DNA of 64,000 bases, from assembly GCF_007049795.1 (NCBI RefSeq), contig NZ_SCFY01000019.1, forward strand, positions 26,625-90,624, read 5' to 3'. The position numbers and the translations under genes are program-made. A model generated the notes under the pieces. That model was not told the DNA's origin. It made no database searches and worked only from the letters and a program-made list of their open reading frames with translations. Below are positions 16,970 through 25,096 of the stretch, in pieces (the stretch's first letter is position 1; every line of letters begins with the position of its first letter). This stretch comes from Ectopseudomonas mendocina (GTDB lineage: Bacteria; Pseudomonadota; Gammaproteobacteria; Pseudomonadales; Pseudomonadaceae).

Positions 16970-18864
16970 GGTGCGCCGTGCGCACCGATCCTGACGCGAT
17001 CTGGAGCGCCGAGCAGGCTGCAGCCGCCAGTGCCGACTTCACCGAACTGCACGCAGCCCACGGTGGTGTGTTGTGGGTGGCGTTCGATCCTGCTCTGGCG
17101 CGTTGTGGGCTGTTCTTCTATCGCGATGGTGTCGTGCGTGAGCTCACGCCAGCAGGGTTTTCCGTGCGCAGCCGCGTCTACGAGTACGGTGGTGGCGCCT
17201 GCTGCGCCACGGAGCAGGGGGTGGCGTTCGTCAATGAGCGTGATCAGCAGGTCTATTGTATCGATATCGGCTTGGACGGCGGTGCGCACGGCGCACCCTA
17301 CCTGATCACCAGTCAGTCCCTCTGCCGTTATGGCGACCTGTCCTTCGTGCCCGCCTGGCAGGCATTGCTGGCCGTGGAGGAAAGCCATGAAGGCGGCGCA
17401 GTTGTGCATCGCCTGGTGCGCATCGGTCTGAACGGCAAGCGTGAGGTGCTGGTCGAGGGCGCCGATTTCTACGCTGCGCCGTTGGCTGACCCCACTGGCC
17501 AGCGTCTTGCCTGGATCGAATGGGATCGACCACATCAGCCCTGGATCGCCACGCGCCTTTGCCAGCGTGAGTCCGGCGAGCGCACTCGGGTGCTCGCCGG
17601 GCAGGGCAGCGATCAGGCCCTGCAGCAGCCGCGGTTCGATGCCCGGGGCCGGTTGTGGGTGTTGAGCGACAAGGCAGGGTGGTGGCAACCCTGGTGCGTC
17701 GATGGCGACACAACGTTGCACGCCGAGCCCTATGATCACGCGCCAGCGCCCTGGCAACTGGGCGGTCGAACCTATCTGCCGCTGGAAAACGATGAGTTTC
17801 TGCTGACCCGTTTCGAGCAGGGTGTCGGCGCGCTGGTAGGGTGCGCCGTGCGCACCAGCGCTCTCGAAGGCAAAACAATCGGTGCGCACAGTCTGGGCGG
17901 CCCCGCGACACCCTACCCAAAGGCAGAGCGGCTGTTGGCCGAAGGGTTTACGCGTTTCCGTAGCCTGGCTGCCGACAACGAACATTTCTACTGCATTGCT
18001 GCCGCTCCTGATCGTCTGCCAGCGGTGCTTGCCATTCGCCACAGCGATGGCGCATTGCAGATGCTGGCTGGCGGTGAGCAGCCGCTGTCCGAAGCACAGC
18101 TGTCACGGCCACAGCCTTTCAGCTGCACGGTGGGTGAGGGCGAACGCAGCCACGGCTTTTTCTACGCCCCCTTTTCGTCCGCCGAGTGCCCAGCGCTGGT
18201 GATCTTCCTGCACGGCGGGCCAACCTCGGCCTGCTACCCGGTGTTCGATCCGCGTATCGCCTTCTGGACGCTGCGCGGCTTCGCCGTGCTCGACCTCAAC
18301 TACCGGGGCAGCAGCGGTTACGGTCGTGCTTATCGGTTGCGTCTGGCTGGCGAGTGGGGCGAGCTGGAGGTCGAGGATATTCGCGCTGCCATCGACGCAC
18401 TGGCTGGTGATGGCCGCATTGATGCGCAACGTGTGTTCGTGCGCGGTGGCAGCGCTGGCGGCTTCAGCGCGTTGCGTGCTCTGGCCGAGTTACCGCAGTT
18501 ACGCGGCGGCGCCAGCCTCTATGGTGTCAGCGACCCGCTGGCGCTGCGCCGGCTGACCCACAAGTTCGAGGCGGATTATCTCGACTGGCTGATCGGCGAC
18601 CCCGAGCAGGATGCCGAGCGCTACCGGGATCGCACACCCTTGTTGCAGGCCGAACGGATCAAGGCACCAGTGATTTTCTTCCAGGGCGCGCTGGATGCGG
18701 TGGTGGTGCCGAGCCAGACCGAAAGCATGGTCGAGGCACTGCGTCAGCGCGGTTTCCCGGTGGAATACCACCTGTTCGCCGAGGAACGCCACGGTTTCCG
18801 TCAGGCCGCCAACCTGGCCGAAGCGCTACGTGCCGAACATGCCTTCTATCAGCGGCTGAGCTGA
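16957..18864 (+). CDS. pqqH: S9-family prolyl-oligopeptidase-like protein of the pqq operon (PqqH-like) with embedded REPs
   Basis: Encodes 635 residues: a seven-bladed propeller followed by an alpha/beta hydrolase domain. The nucleophile Ser is in GGSAGGFSAL, the acid Asp in GALDAVVVPSQ and the His in EERHGFRQA, so the triad is complete. It corresponds to the peptidase that follows pqqE in P. aeruginosa and may help process PqqA; that role is not settled. Odd feature: the coding sequence contains three REP units in frame, giving peptide insertions VRCAVRT at the N-terminus, GGAHGAPY near residue 110, and VGCAVRT...GPATPYP near residues 294-320. No frame is broken. Confidence 0.88.
   Translation: MQSVRCAVRTDPDAIWSAEQAAAASADFTELHAAHGGVLWVAFDPALARCGLFFYRDGVVRELTPAGFSVRSRVYEYGGGACCATEQGVAFVNERDQQVYCIDIGLDGGAHGAPYLITSQSLCRYGDLSFVPAWQALLAVEESHEGGAVVHRLVRIGLNGKREVLVEGADFYAAPLADPTGQRLAWIEWDRPHQPWIATRLCQRESGERTRVLAGQGSDQALQQPRFDARGRLWVLSDKAGWWQPWCVDGDTTLHAEPYDHAPAPWQLGGRTYLPLENDEFLLTRFEQGVGALVGCAVRTSALEGKTIGAHSLGGPATPYPKAERLLAEGFTRFRSLAADNEHFYCIAAAPDRLPAVLAIRHSDGALQMLAGGEQPLSEAQLSRPQPFSCTVGEGERSHGFFYAPFSSAECPALVIFLHGGPTSACYPVFDPRIAFWTLRGFAVLDLNYRGSSGYGRAYRLRLAGEWGELEVEDIRAAIDALAGDGRIDAQRVFVRGGSAGGFSALRALAELPQLRGGASLYGVSDPLALRRLTHKFEADYLDWLIGDPEQDAERYRDRTPLLQAERIKAPVIFFQGALDAVVVPSQTESMVEALRQRGFPVEYHLFAEERHGFRQAANLAEALRAEHAFYQRLS
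16966..16986 (+). repeat. REP inside the pqqE/pqqH junction
   Basis: AGGTGCGCCGTGCGCACC overlaps the pqqE stop region and encodes residues 4-10 of the peptidase. Confidence 0.75.
17281..17301 (-). repeat. REP inside the pqqH coding sequence
   Basis: GGTGCGCACGGCGCACC followed by CTAC, read in frame as GAHGAPY within the propeller. Confidence 0.8.
17836..17918. repeat. REP doublet inside the pqqH coding sequence
   Basis: A full copy at 17836-17857 (GTAGG then TGCGCCGTGCGCACC) faces a degraded copy ending in ACACCCTAC at about 17881-17918. The 83-bp insert is read through in frame. Confidence 0.75.
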
Positions 18865-18941
18865 TCGCAGGTCGCATTGCATTAACCCGGCAATGCAGTA
18901 GGCTGATCGCCATTCCATAACAATAAATTTCAGGCCGTTGT

Positions 18942-20105
18942 ATGAGCCACGAATTGAATCAGCTGCGAAAGTTCGTTTCCCCCGAGATCATCTTTGGCGC
19001 CGGCTCCCGGCATAACGTCGGCAATTACGCCAAGACCTTCGGTGCACGCAAGGTGCTGGTCGTCTCCGATCCCGGTGTGGTCGCCGCGGGCTGGGCTGGC
19101 GACGTCGAGGCCAGCTTGCAGGCCCAGGGCATCGCCTACTGCCTGTACACCAAGGTGTCGCCCAACCCGCGCGTGGAAGAGGTGATGGAGGGCGCCGAGC
19201 TATATCGCAGCGAGGGTTGCAACGTCATTGTCGCGGTCGGTGGCGGTAGCCCGATGGACTGCGCCAAGGGCATCGGTATCGTCGTCGCCCACGGTCGCAG
19301 CATTCTCGAATTCGAAGGTGTGGACACCATTCGCGTGCCCAGCCCACCGCTGATCCTGATCCCGACCACCGCCGGCACCTCGGCCGACGTGTCGCAGTTC
19401 GTGATCATCTCCAACCAGCAGGAGCGGATGAAGTTCTCCATCGTCAGCAAGGCAGTGGTGCCGGACGTGTCGCTGATCGATCCGGAAACCACCCTGAGCA
19501 TGGACCCGTTCCTCAGCGCCTGTACCGGCATCGACGCCATGGTGCACGCCATCGAAGCGTTCGTTTCCACTGGCCACGGCCCTCTGACCGACCCGCACGC
19601 GCTGGAAGCCATGCGCCTGATCAACGGCAACCTGGTGCAGATGATCGCCAACCCGGGCGATATCGCCCTGCGCGAGAAGATCATGCTTGGCAGCATGCAG
19701 GCCGGCCTGGCGTTCTCCAACGCGATCCTTGGCGCGGTGCACGCCATGAGTCACAGTCTCGGTGGCTACCTCGACTTGCCGCACGGTCTGTGCAATGCGG
19801 TGCTGGTCGAGCATGTGGTGGCGTTCAATTACAGCGCGGCGCCGGAGCGTTTCAAGGTCATCGCCGAAACCCTCGGCATCGACTGCCGTGGGCTCAACCA
19901 TGCGCAGATTCGCCAGCGCCTGGTCGAGCACCTGATCGCCTTCAAGCACGCCATGGGCTTTCGCGAGACGCTCAGCTTGCACGGCGTGAGCACTTCGGAC
20001 ATTCCGTTCCTGTCCAGTCATGCGATGGACGACCCGTGCATCCTCACCAATCCGCGTGAATCGACCCAGCGTGACGTTGAGGTGGTATATGGCGAGGCGC
20101 TCTGA
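18942..20105 (+). CDS. ercA: Iron-containing alcohol dehydrogenase ErcA-like
   Basis: A 387-residue group III (iron-type) alcohol dehydrogenase. It has the NAD-binding GGGSPMDCAKGIG, the TTAGTSADVS motif, and metal-ligand histidines in AVHAMSHSLGGYLDLPHG. In P. aeruginosa the ortholog PA1991 (ErcA) lies in the same place and takes part in regulating ethanol oxidation, apparently more than in bulk catalysis. Its 3' end overlaps the kinase gene by 17 bases, so the two are co-translated. Confidence 0.9.
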   Translation: MSHELNQLRKFVSPEIIFGAGSRHNVGNYAKTFGARKVLVVSDPGVVAAGWAGDVEASLQAQGIAYCLYTKVSPNPRVEEVMEGAELYRSEGCNVIVAVGGGSPMDCAKGIGIVVAHGRSILEFEGVDTIRVPSPPLILIPTTAGTSADVSQFVIISNQQERMKFSIVSKAVVPDVSLIDPETTLSMDPFLSACTGIDAMVHAIEAFVSTGHGPLTDPHALEAMRLINGNLVQMIANPGDIALREKIMLGSMQAGLAFSNAILGAVHAMSHSLGGYLDLPHGLCNAVLVEHVVAFNYSAAPERFKVIAETLGIDCRGLNHAQIRQRLVEHLIAFKHAMGFRETLSLHGVSTSDIPFLSSHAMDDPCILTNPRESTQRDVEVVYGEAL

Positions 20106-21813
20106 CGAAGCGCTGGCCGGGCTGCTGGGGCTCGGCAGCCAGTCGGCGCGCAAGAGTCACTATCCCGAGCTGCTGGCGCGCCTGGAAGAGCTGGAAATCG
20201 AGCGCAATCGATACAAGTGGCTGTTCGAACACGCCGTGCACGGGATCATCCAGGCCAGCCTGCAGGACGGCGTACTGGCGGCCAATCCGGCGATGGCGCG
20301 CATGCTCGGTTATGACGATCCGCAGCAGGTGCTGTGGTCGCCGGGCGATCTGGCTCGGCACCTGTTCGTGGGCGGCTTCGACGAGCTGGAGGTGATTCGC
20401 CAGGGGCTGAGCCAGGGCCAGGCTCTGCTCGGCTACGAGACGCGCCTGCGCAGGCGTGATGGCAGCACCATCGACGTGCTGATGAACCTGCTGCTCAAGC
20501 CTGAAGGCGAGGGCATCTTCGAAGGCTTCGTCGCCGATATCACCGAGCGCAAGCAGGCGCAGCAGCGCCTGCAACAACTCAATGACGAACTGGAGCGCCG
20601 CGTCGCGGCGCGCACCTTCGAGCTGCTCGAATCCAACCGCAACCTGCAGCGGCAGATCGAGGAGCGCGAGCGCATCGAACTGGCCCTGCGCGAGGCGCGC
20701 GACGCAGCCGAAGCGGCCAACCGCAGCAAGGACAAGTACCTGGCCGCGGCCAGTCATGACTTGCTGCAGCCACTCAATGCGGCGCGCTTGTTGATTTCCA
20801 CGCTACGTGAGCGTGAGCTGCCACCTGCCGAACAGAACCTGGTGGAGCGCAGCCACCTGGCCCTGGAAGGCGCCGAGGATCTGCTGGCGGATCTGCTGGA
20901 TATTTCCAAGCTGGATCAGGCGGCGATCAAGCCGGATCTCGATGTGTATCGCCTTGAAGAGTTGCTCGCTCCGCTGGCGTCCGAGTTCGACAGCGTGGCC
21001 TCGGCCAGTGGTTTGCGCCTGCGCGCGCGAATTGCCAGTTATGCGGTGTATACCGATTTCCGCTTGCTGACGCGTATTTTGCGCAACTTCCTCAGCAATG
21101 CGTGCCGTTACACCGAGCGTGGCGGCGTGCTGCTTGGTGCGCGGCGCCGTGGCGCTTTCGTCGAATTGCAGGTGTGGGATAGCGGGCGCGGCATCGCGGC
21201 CGATCAACTGGACAAGATCTTTCTCGAGTTCAGCCAGCTTGAGGTTGGGCGTGCGGCCGAGCGCAAGGGTGTCGGCCTGGGCCTGGCCATTGTCGAGCGC
21301 ATCGCGCGTATGCTGGGCTACCCGGTGCAGGTGCGCTCGCAACCGGGGCGTGGTTCGGTCTTCAGCATCCGCGTGCCGCTGGCGCAGGAGGCTCCGCGGC
21401 GCCAGGCACAATCCGCGACGCAACCGGTTCTCGGCAATCCCCTGCCGGGGAGGCGCCTGTTGGTGATCGATAACGAAGTCGACATCCTGCACAGCATGCA
21501 GGCGCTGCTCGGGCAGTGGGGCTGTGAGGTGGTCACGGCGGTCGATCTGAACGAGGCGCTGCAGCGTCTGCATGGCAGGGCGCCAGAAGTGATTCTGGCG
21601 GATTTTCACCTCGATCACGGGGTGCTCGGTTGTCAGGTGATTCAGCAGCTACGTGATGAGTTTTCCAGTCCGATTCCGGCGCTGATCATCAGCGCCGATC
21701 GCAGCGATGACTGTCGTCGCGAATTGCAGGCGCTGGGTGCGCCTTTGCTGAACAAACCGGTCAAGCCGGGCAAGCTGCGTGCGGTGCTCAGTCAGCTTTT
21801 GATGGAAACGTGA
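20089..21813 (+). CDS. ercS: Hybrid sensor histidine kinase ErcS-like
   Basis: A 574-residue cytosolic hybrid kinase. A PAS domain (residues about 45-160) is followed by a coiled coil and the H-box (YLAAASHDLLQPLNAARL). The HATPase comes next (NFLSNACRYTERGG; DSGRGI; GVGLGLAIVERI), then a C-terminal receiver (LLVIDNEVDILHS; acceptor Asp in VILADFHLD). No membrane segment is seen. The ATG at 20089 overlaps the ercA stop. The counterpart PA1992 (ErcS) acts in the regulatory cascade of ethanol oxidation. Confidence 0.9.
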   Translation: MARRSDEALAGLLGLGSQSARKSHYPELLARLEELEIERNRYKWLFEHAVHGIIQASLQDGVLAANPAMARMLGYDDPQQVLWSPGDLARHLFVGGFDELEVIRQGLSQGQALLGYETRLRRRDGSTIDVLMNLLLKPEGEGIFEGFVADITERKQAQQRLQQLNDELERRVAARTFELLESNRNLQRQIEERERIELALREARDAAEAANRSKDKYLAAASHDLLQPLNAARLLISTLRERELPPAEQNLVERSHLALEGAEDLLADLLDISKLDQAAIKPDLDVYRLEELLAPLASEFDSVASASGLRLRARIASYAVYTDFRLLTRILRNFLSNACRYTERGGVLLGARRRGAFVELQVWDSGRGIAADQLDKIFLEFSQLEVGRAAERKGVGLGLAIVERIARMLGYPVQVRSQPGRGSVFSIRVPLAQEAPRRQAQSATQPVLGNPLPGRRLLVIDNEVDILHSMQALLGQWGCEVVTAVDLNEALQRLHGRAPEVILADFHLDHGVLGCQVIQQLRDEFSSPIPALIISADRSDDCRRELQALGAPLLNKPVKPGKLRAVLSQLLMET

Positions 21814-21893
21814 ACGCGCGCAGACTGGTGGAGTGAACCTGAGCGATTTGGATGCTGTCTATTGGCTACCTCGTCCCTCAGGAGATAACCACA

Positions 21894-22301
21894 ATGACAA
21901 CTTCCATGAACCCCGTTATGCGCCGTCTGGCAGCTATTACTGCGCTGTTTCACCTGCTGCTGGTGGTGCAGATTCCTGCCGCGAATGCGGCGATGGTAGG
22001 CACTCACGAGGTGATCGCCGAGCAGCAGCACAAGGTGGATCAGGAGCAGTTGATGGCGATGCTCGATGACGAGCAGGTGAAGGAGAAACTGGTATCGATG
22101 GGCGTCGACCGTGATCAGGTCGAATCGCGTATCGCCAGCCTGACCCCGGCCGAACTGGCGCAGTTCAACCAGCAGCTGGATCAGGCACCAGCCGGTGCGG
22201 GTGTGGTCGGCATCATCGTGTTGTTTCTGGTGATCTTCATCATCACTGATATGCTGTGCGCCACCAACATCTTCAATTTCGTCAAATGCATAAATCGCTG
22301 A
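21894..22301 (+). CDS. PA2779-family small membrane-associated protein
   Basis: Encodes 135 residues with an N-terminal hydrophobic/signal segment (AAITALFHLLLVVQIPAANA), a helical middle (DEQVKEKLVSMGVDRDQVESRIASL) and a C-terminal transmembrane helix (GVVGIIVLFLVIFIITDML). The pattern fits the PA2779 family, whose role is unknown. AGGAGA lies ahead of the ATG. The stop overlaps the next gene by 16 bases, the conserved pairing with PA2778. Confidence 0.8.
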   Translation: MTTSMNPVMRRLAAITALFHLLLVVQIPAANAAMVGTHEVIAEQQHKVDQEQLMAMLDDEQVKEKLVSMGVDRDQVESRIASLTPAELAQFNQQLDQAPAGAGVVGIIVLFLVIFIITDMLCATNIFNFVKCINR

Positions 22302-23239
22302 TTCGCCTCTGCTGTATCGCATCGATCGTTCTACTCACAGCCTGCGCTCGCTCCCCGGTGTTATCACCGGTGGGCGAGCGCTTGCCTGAGCGGGTGGAAC
22401 TCACCGACGTTCCCTTCTTCCCTCAGGACGCCTATCAGTGCGGCCCGGCCGCCTTGGCCACCATGCTCAACCAGCGTGGCGTGCTGACCACGCCTGGTGC
22501 GCTCAAGGACAAGGTCTACATCCCCAGCCGTGAAGGCAGCTTGCAGGTGGAGATGGTCGCCGCCGCACGCAATCACGAAATGCTGGTGTATCCGCTGCAG
22601 CCACGCCTGGAGGCGGTGCTCGCCGAAGTGGCCGCTGGCAACCCGGTGCTGGTGCTGCAGAACCTGGCATTCGACTGGTATCCGCAATGGCACTTCGCGG
22701 TGGTGGTGGGTTACGACCGCCGCGAGCGCACGCTGATTTTGCGCTCGGCCACCACGCGCAGGCTCGAAGACAGCTTCAACAGCTTCGACAGAACCTGGGC
22801 GCGCGGTGGGCGCTGGGCGGTAGTGACCCTGCCTCCGGAGCGCTTGCCGGCACAGGCCGACATGCATGTCTGGATGAAGGCTGCCAACGACCTTGAGCAA
22901 ACCGGCAATGCTCAGCCGGCTCGGCGCGCCTATCGCCGCGCCGCCGAGGCCTGGCCGGAGCAGTCATTGCCCTGGTTCGCCCTGAGCAACAGTCGCTACG
23001 CCGATGGTGATCGCAAGGGCGCCGAGCAGGCATTGCGTGAGAGCCTAAAGCGCGAGCCGGGTTTTGCTGCGGGTTGGTTCAACCTGTCGCAAGTATTGGG
23101 TGAGCAGGGCTGTGCTGCTGAGGCGCAGCAGGCCCTGGCCTGCGCACAGCGTCTGGCGCCGGAGGATGGGCGCTTCGCCGCATCGCCGAAAGCCAGTGGT
23201 TCTGGAGGGCAGTGTCAGGCCTTGCCGGCCTGTCCGTGA
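22286..23239 (+). CDS. PA2778-family C39-like cysteine peptidase with TPR tail
   Basis: Encodes 317 residues. A lipoprotein-type signal (IASIVLLTACARS) is followed by a C39-like peptidase domain: catalytic Cys in YQCGPAALATML and His in WHFAVVVGYDRR. The C-terminal third has TPR-like helices (ARRAYRRAAEAWPEQSLPWFALSNSRYADGDRKGAEQAL). It probably acts at the inner or outer membrane face on an unknown substrate. It is coupled to the upstream gene and ends at a strong bidirectional terminator. Confidence 0.85.
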   Translation: MHKSLIRLCCIASIVLLTACARSPVLSPVGERLPERVELTDVPFFPQDAYQCGPAALATMLNQRGVLTTPGALKDKVYIPSREGSLQVEMVAAARNHEMLVYPLQPRLEAVLAEVAAGNPVLVLQNLAFDWYPQWHFAVVVGYDRRERTLILRSATTRRLEDSFNSFDRTWARGGRWAVVTLPPERLPAQADMHVWMKAANDLEQTGNAQPARRAYRRAAEAWPEQSLPWFALSNSRYADGDRKGAEQALRESLKREPGFAAGWFNLSQVLGEQGCAAEAQQALACAQRLAPEDGRFAASPKASGSGGQCQALPACP

Positions 23240-23242
23240 TGC

Positions 23243-23278
23243 AAAAGAAAACGGCGCCCGAGGGCGCCGTTTTCTTTG
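23243..23278. terminator. Bidirectional intrinsic terminator
   Basis: A-run, stem ACGGCGCCC/GGGCGCCGT with a short loop, then TTTTCTTT. The A- and T-rich flanks on both sides let it serve both the plus-strand peptidase gene and the convergent oxidase gene. Confidence 0.9.
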
Positions 23279-23288
23279 ATGGGCAGGA

Positions 23289-24572
23289 TTACACGCCGAG
23301 CTTGTCGCGCAGCGTGTAGTACCAGGCGCCGAGGGCGCTGAAGGGTACCTGGAACATCCGTCCGCCAGGGAAGGGGTAGTGCGGCAATCCGGCGAAGGCA
23401 TCGAAGCGTTCGGCCTGGCCGCGCAGTGCTTCGGCCAGGACCTTGCCCGCCAGGTGCGTGTAGGTCACGCCATGGCCGCTGCAACCTTGCGAGTAGTAGA
23501 TGTTGTCGCCGATACGACCGACCTGCGGCAGGCGCGACAGCGTCAGCAGGAAGTTGCCGGTCCAGGCGAAGTCGATCTTCACGTCCTTCAGTTGCGGGAA
23601 GGTCTTGAGCATCTTCGGCCGGATGATCGCTTCGATGTTGGCCGGGTCGCGCGCGCCGTAGACCACGCCACCGCCGTAGATCAGGCGCTTGTCGCCGGTG
23701 AGGCGGTAGTAGTCGAGCAGGTAGTTGCAGTCTTCCACGCAATAGTCCTGCGGCAACAGGCTGGCAGCGACTTCATCGGACAGCGGCTCAGTGGTGATCA
23801 CCTGGGTGCCACACGGCATCGACTTTGACGCCAGCTCCGGTACCAGATTGCCGAGATAAGCGTTGCCGGCAACCACGACGAACTTGGCCTTGATGCGGCC
23901 TTCAGGGGTGTGCACCACCGGGTTGGCACCGCGCTCGATGCGAGTCGCCGGGGACTGTTCGTAGATCACCCCGCCCAGCGATTCCACTGCAGCGGCTTCA
24001 CCCAAAGCCAGGTTCAGCGGATGGATATGCCCACCGCTCATGTCCAGCATGCCGCCGACATAGTTCTCGGTAGCAACCACTTCACGGATGCGCTTGGCGT
24101 CCATCAGCTTCAGCTGGGTATGGCCGTAGCGCTCCCACAGCTTCTTCTGCGATTCCAGGTGGCCCATCTGCTTGCTGGTCAGCGCGGCGAATACGCCGCC
24201 ATCCTTCAGGTCGCACTGGATGTCGTACTTGGCGATGCGTTCACGAATGATGCGGCCGCCCTCGAACGCCATCTGCCCGAGCAGTTGCGCCTGCTTGGGG
24301 CCGACCGTGCGTTCGATCACGTCGATGTCGCGGCTGTAGCTGTTGACGATCTGTCCGCCGTTGCGGCCGGAAGCGCCAAAGCCAACCTTGGCCGCCTCGA
24401 CGATGCTCACCTTGAAACCGTTCTCCAGCAGAAACAGTGCAGTGGACAGACCGGTGTAACCCGCGCCGATGATGCACACATCGGTGTCCACCTCGCCTTG
24501 CAGGGCAGGGCGTTGCGGGACGGGGTTGGCTGAAGCGGCGTAATAGGATTGTGGATATGCCGTGTGCGCCAT
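23289..24572 (-). CDS. FAD-dependent amine oxidase, PuuB-like (gamma-glutamylputrescine oxidase family)
   Basis: A 427-residue DAO-superfamily flavoenzyme. An N-terminal FAD motif (DVCIIGAGYTGLSTALFLLE), then GFGASGRNGGQIV, and the C-terminal SQGCSGHGVTYTHLAGKVLAEAL match PuuB-type oxidases of Pseudomonas polyamine metabolism. The likely reaction is oxidation of gamma-glutamylputrescine or a similar amine, but paralogues are many and the substrate cannot be fixed here. It is a single-gene unit divergent from tRNA-Val. Confidence 0.82.
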   Translation of the reverse strand: MAHTAYPQSYYAASANPVPQRPALQGEVDTDVCIIGAGYTGLSTALFLLENGFKVSIVEAAKVGFGASGRNGGQIVNSYSRDIDVIERTVGPKQAQLLGQMAFEGGRIIRERIAKYDIQCDLKDGGVFAALTSKQMGHLESQKKLWERYGHTQLKLMDAKRIREVVATENYVGGMLDMSGGHIHPLNLALGEAAAVESLGGVIYEQSPATRIERGANPVVHTPEGRIKAKFVVVAGNAYLGNLVPELASKSMPCGTQVITTEPLSDEVAASLLPQDYCVEDCNYLLDYYRLTGDKRLIYGGGVVYGARDPANIEAIIRPKMLKTFPQLKDVKIDFAWTGNFLLTLSRLPQVGRIGDNIYYSQGCSGHGVTYTHLAGKVLAEALRGQAERFDAFAGLPHYPFPGGRMFQVPFSALGAWYYTLRDKLGV

Positions 24573-24714
24573 CTTGAACCTCTGTTCTTTATTTTTTACG
24601 AATGATTCGATGCTACCTGAGTTGAAAATAGCCGGCTAGTGCCCGTGCAAAATATTCAACGATCCGATTTCGATAAAAAATTGGCCTATTTCAGTGAGTT
24701 AGCGAAAAAATCTG

Positions 24715-24742
24715 TTGACGGCCAAAAAGATCTGCGTAGAAT
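24715..24742 (+). promoter_or_regulatory. Promoter of tRNA-Val
   Basis: TTGACG (-35) and TAGAAT (-10) with a 16-base spacer; a GC-rich stretch follows the -10 as in stringently controlled tRNA promoters. The tRNA starts 14 bases after the -10. Confidence 0.7.
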
Positions 24743-24755
24743 GCGCACCCATCGA

Positions 24756-24832
24756 AGGCACATAGCTCAGTTGGTTAGAGCACCACCTTGACATGGTGGG
24801 GGTCGTTGGTTCGAGTCCAATTGTGCCTACCA
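24756..24832 (+). tRNA. tRNA-Val (anticodon GAC)
   Basis: A 77-nt cloverleaf: acceptor AGGCACA/TGTGCCT, D-arm GCTC-AGTTGGTTA-GAGC, anticodon stem CCACC/GGTGG with loop TTGACAT, T-arm with GGTTCGAGTCC, and encoded CCA. Anticodon GAC reads GUC/GUU valine codons. Confidence 0.95.
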
Positions 24833-24838
24833 AATCGA

Positions 24839-24871
24839 TAAAAAGGGGTCGCTAAGCGACCCCTTTTTTAT
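24839..24871 (+). terminator. Intrinsic terminator after tRNA-Val
   Basis: AAAAGGGGTCGCTAAGCGACCCC followed by TTTTTT: an 8-bp GC-rich stem with a four-base loop. Confidence 0.92.
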
Positions 24872-25012
24872 TGCTCGAATTTTTCGAGCCGGCTTTGCGT
24901 ATTTGTTGCAGGCGGCTGCTTGTCAGGGCTCAGGCTTTCTGAAAGCATCCGCACTCTTTACTTCCAGTGACTTGGTTCGGTCTGGTTGGCCTTTGGGCTC
25001 CTGCCATTGTTA

Positions 25013-25077
25013 GGCGGGTATACCGCCGAATCGCTTCCTGGCTCATCCCAACCCACGTGACCTTTGGTAGGGGTCAC
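25013..25077 (+). promoter_or_regulatory. thrS leader hairpins
   Basis: In the 225-bp leader before thrS are GGCGG/CCGCC (25013-25026 region) and GTGACC/GGTCAC (25057-25062/25072-25077), the latter just ahead of the ribosome site GGAGAGGAGG. E. coli thrS is translationally autoregulated through leader stem-loops; whether these do the same is unknown. Confidence 0.4.
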
Positions 25078-25096
25078 CACTAGGAGAGGAGGCGCC

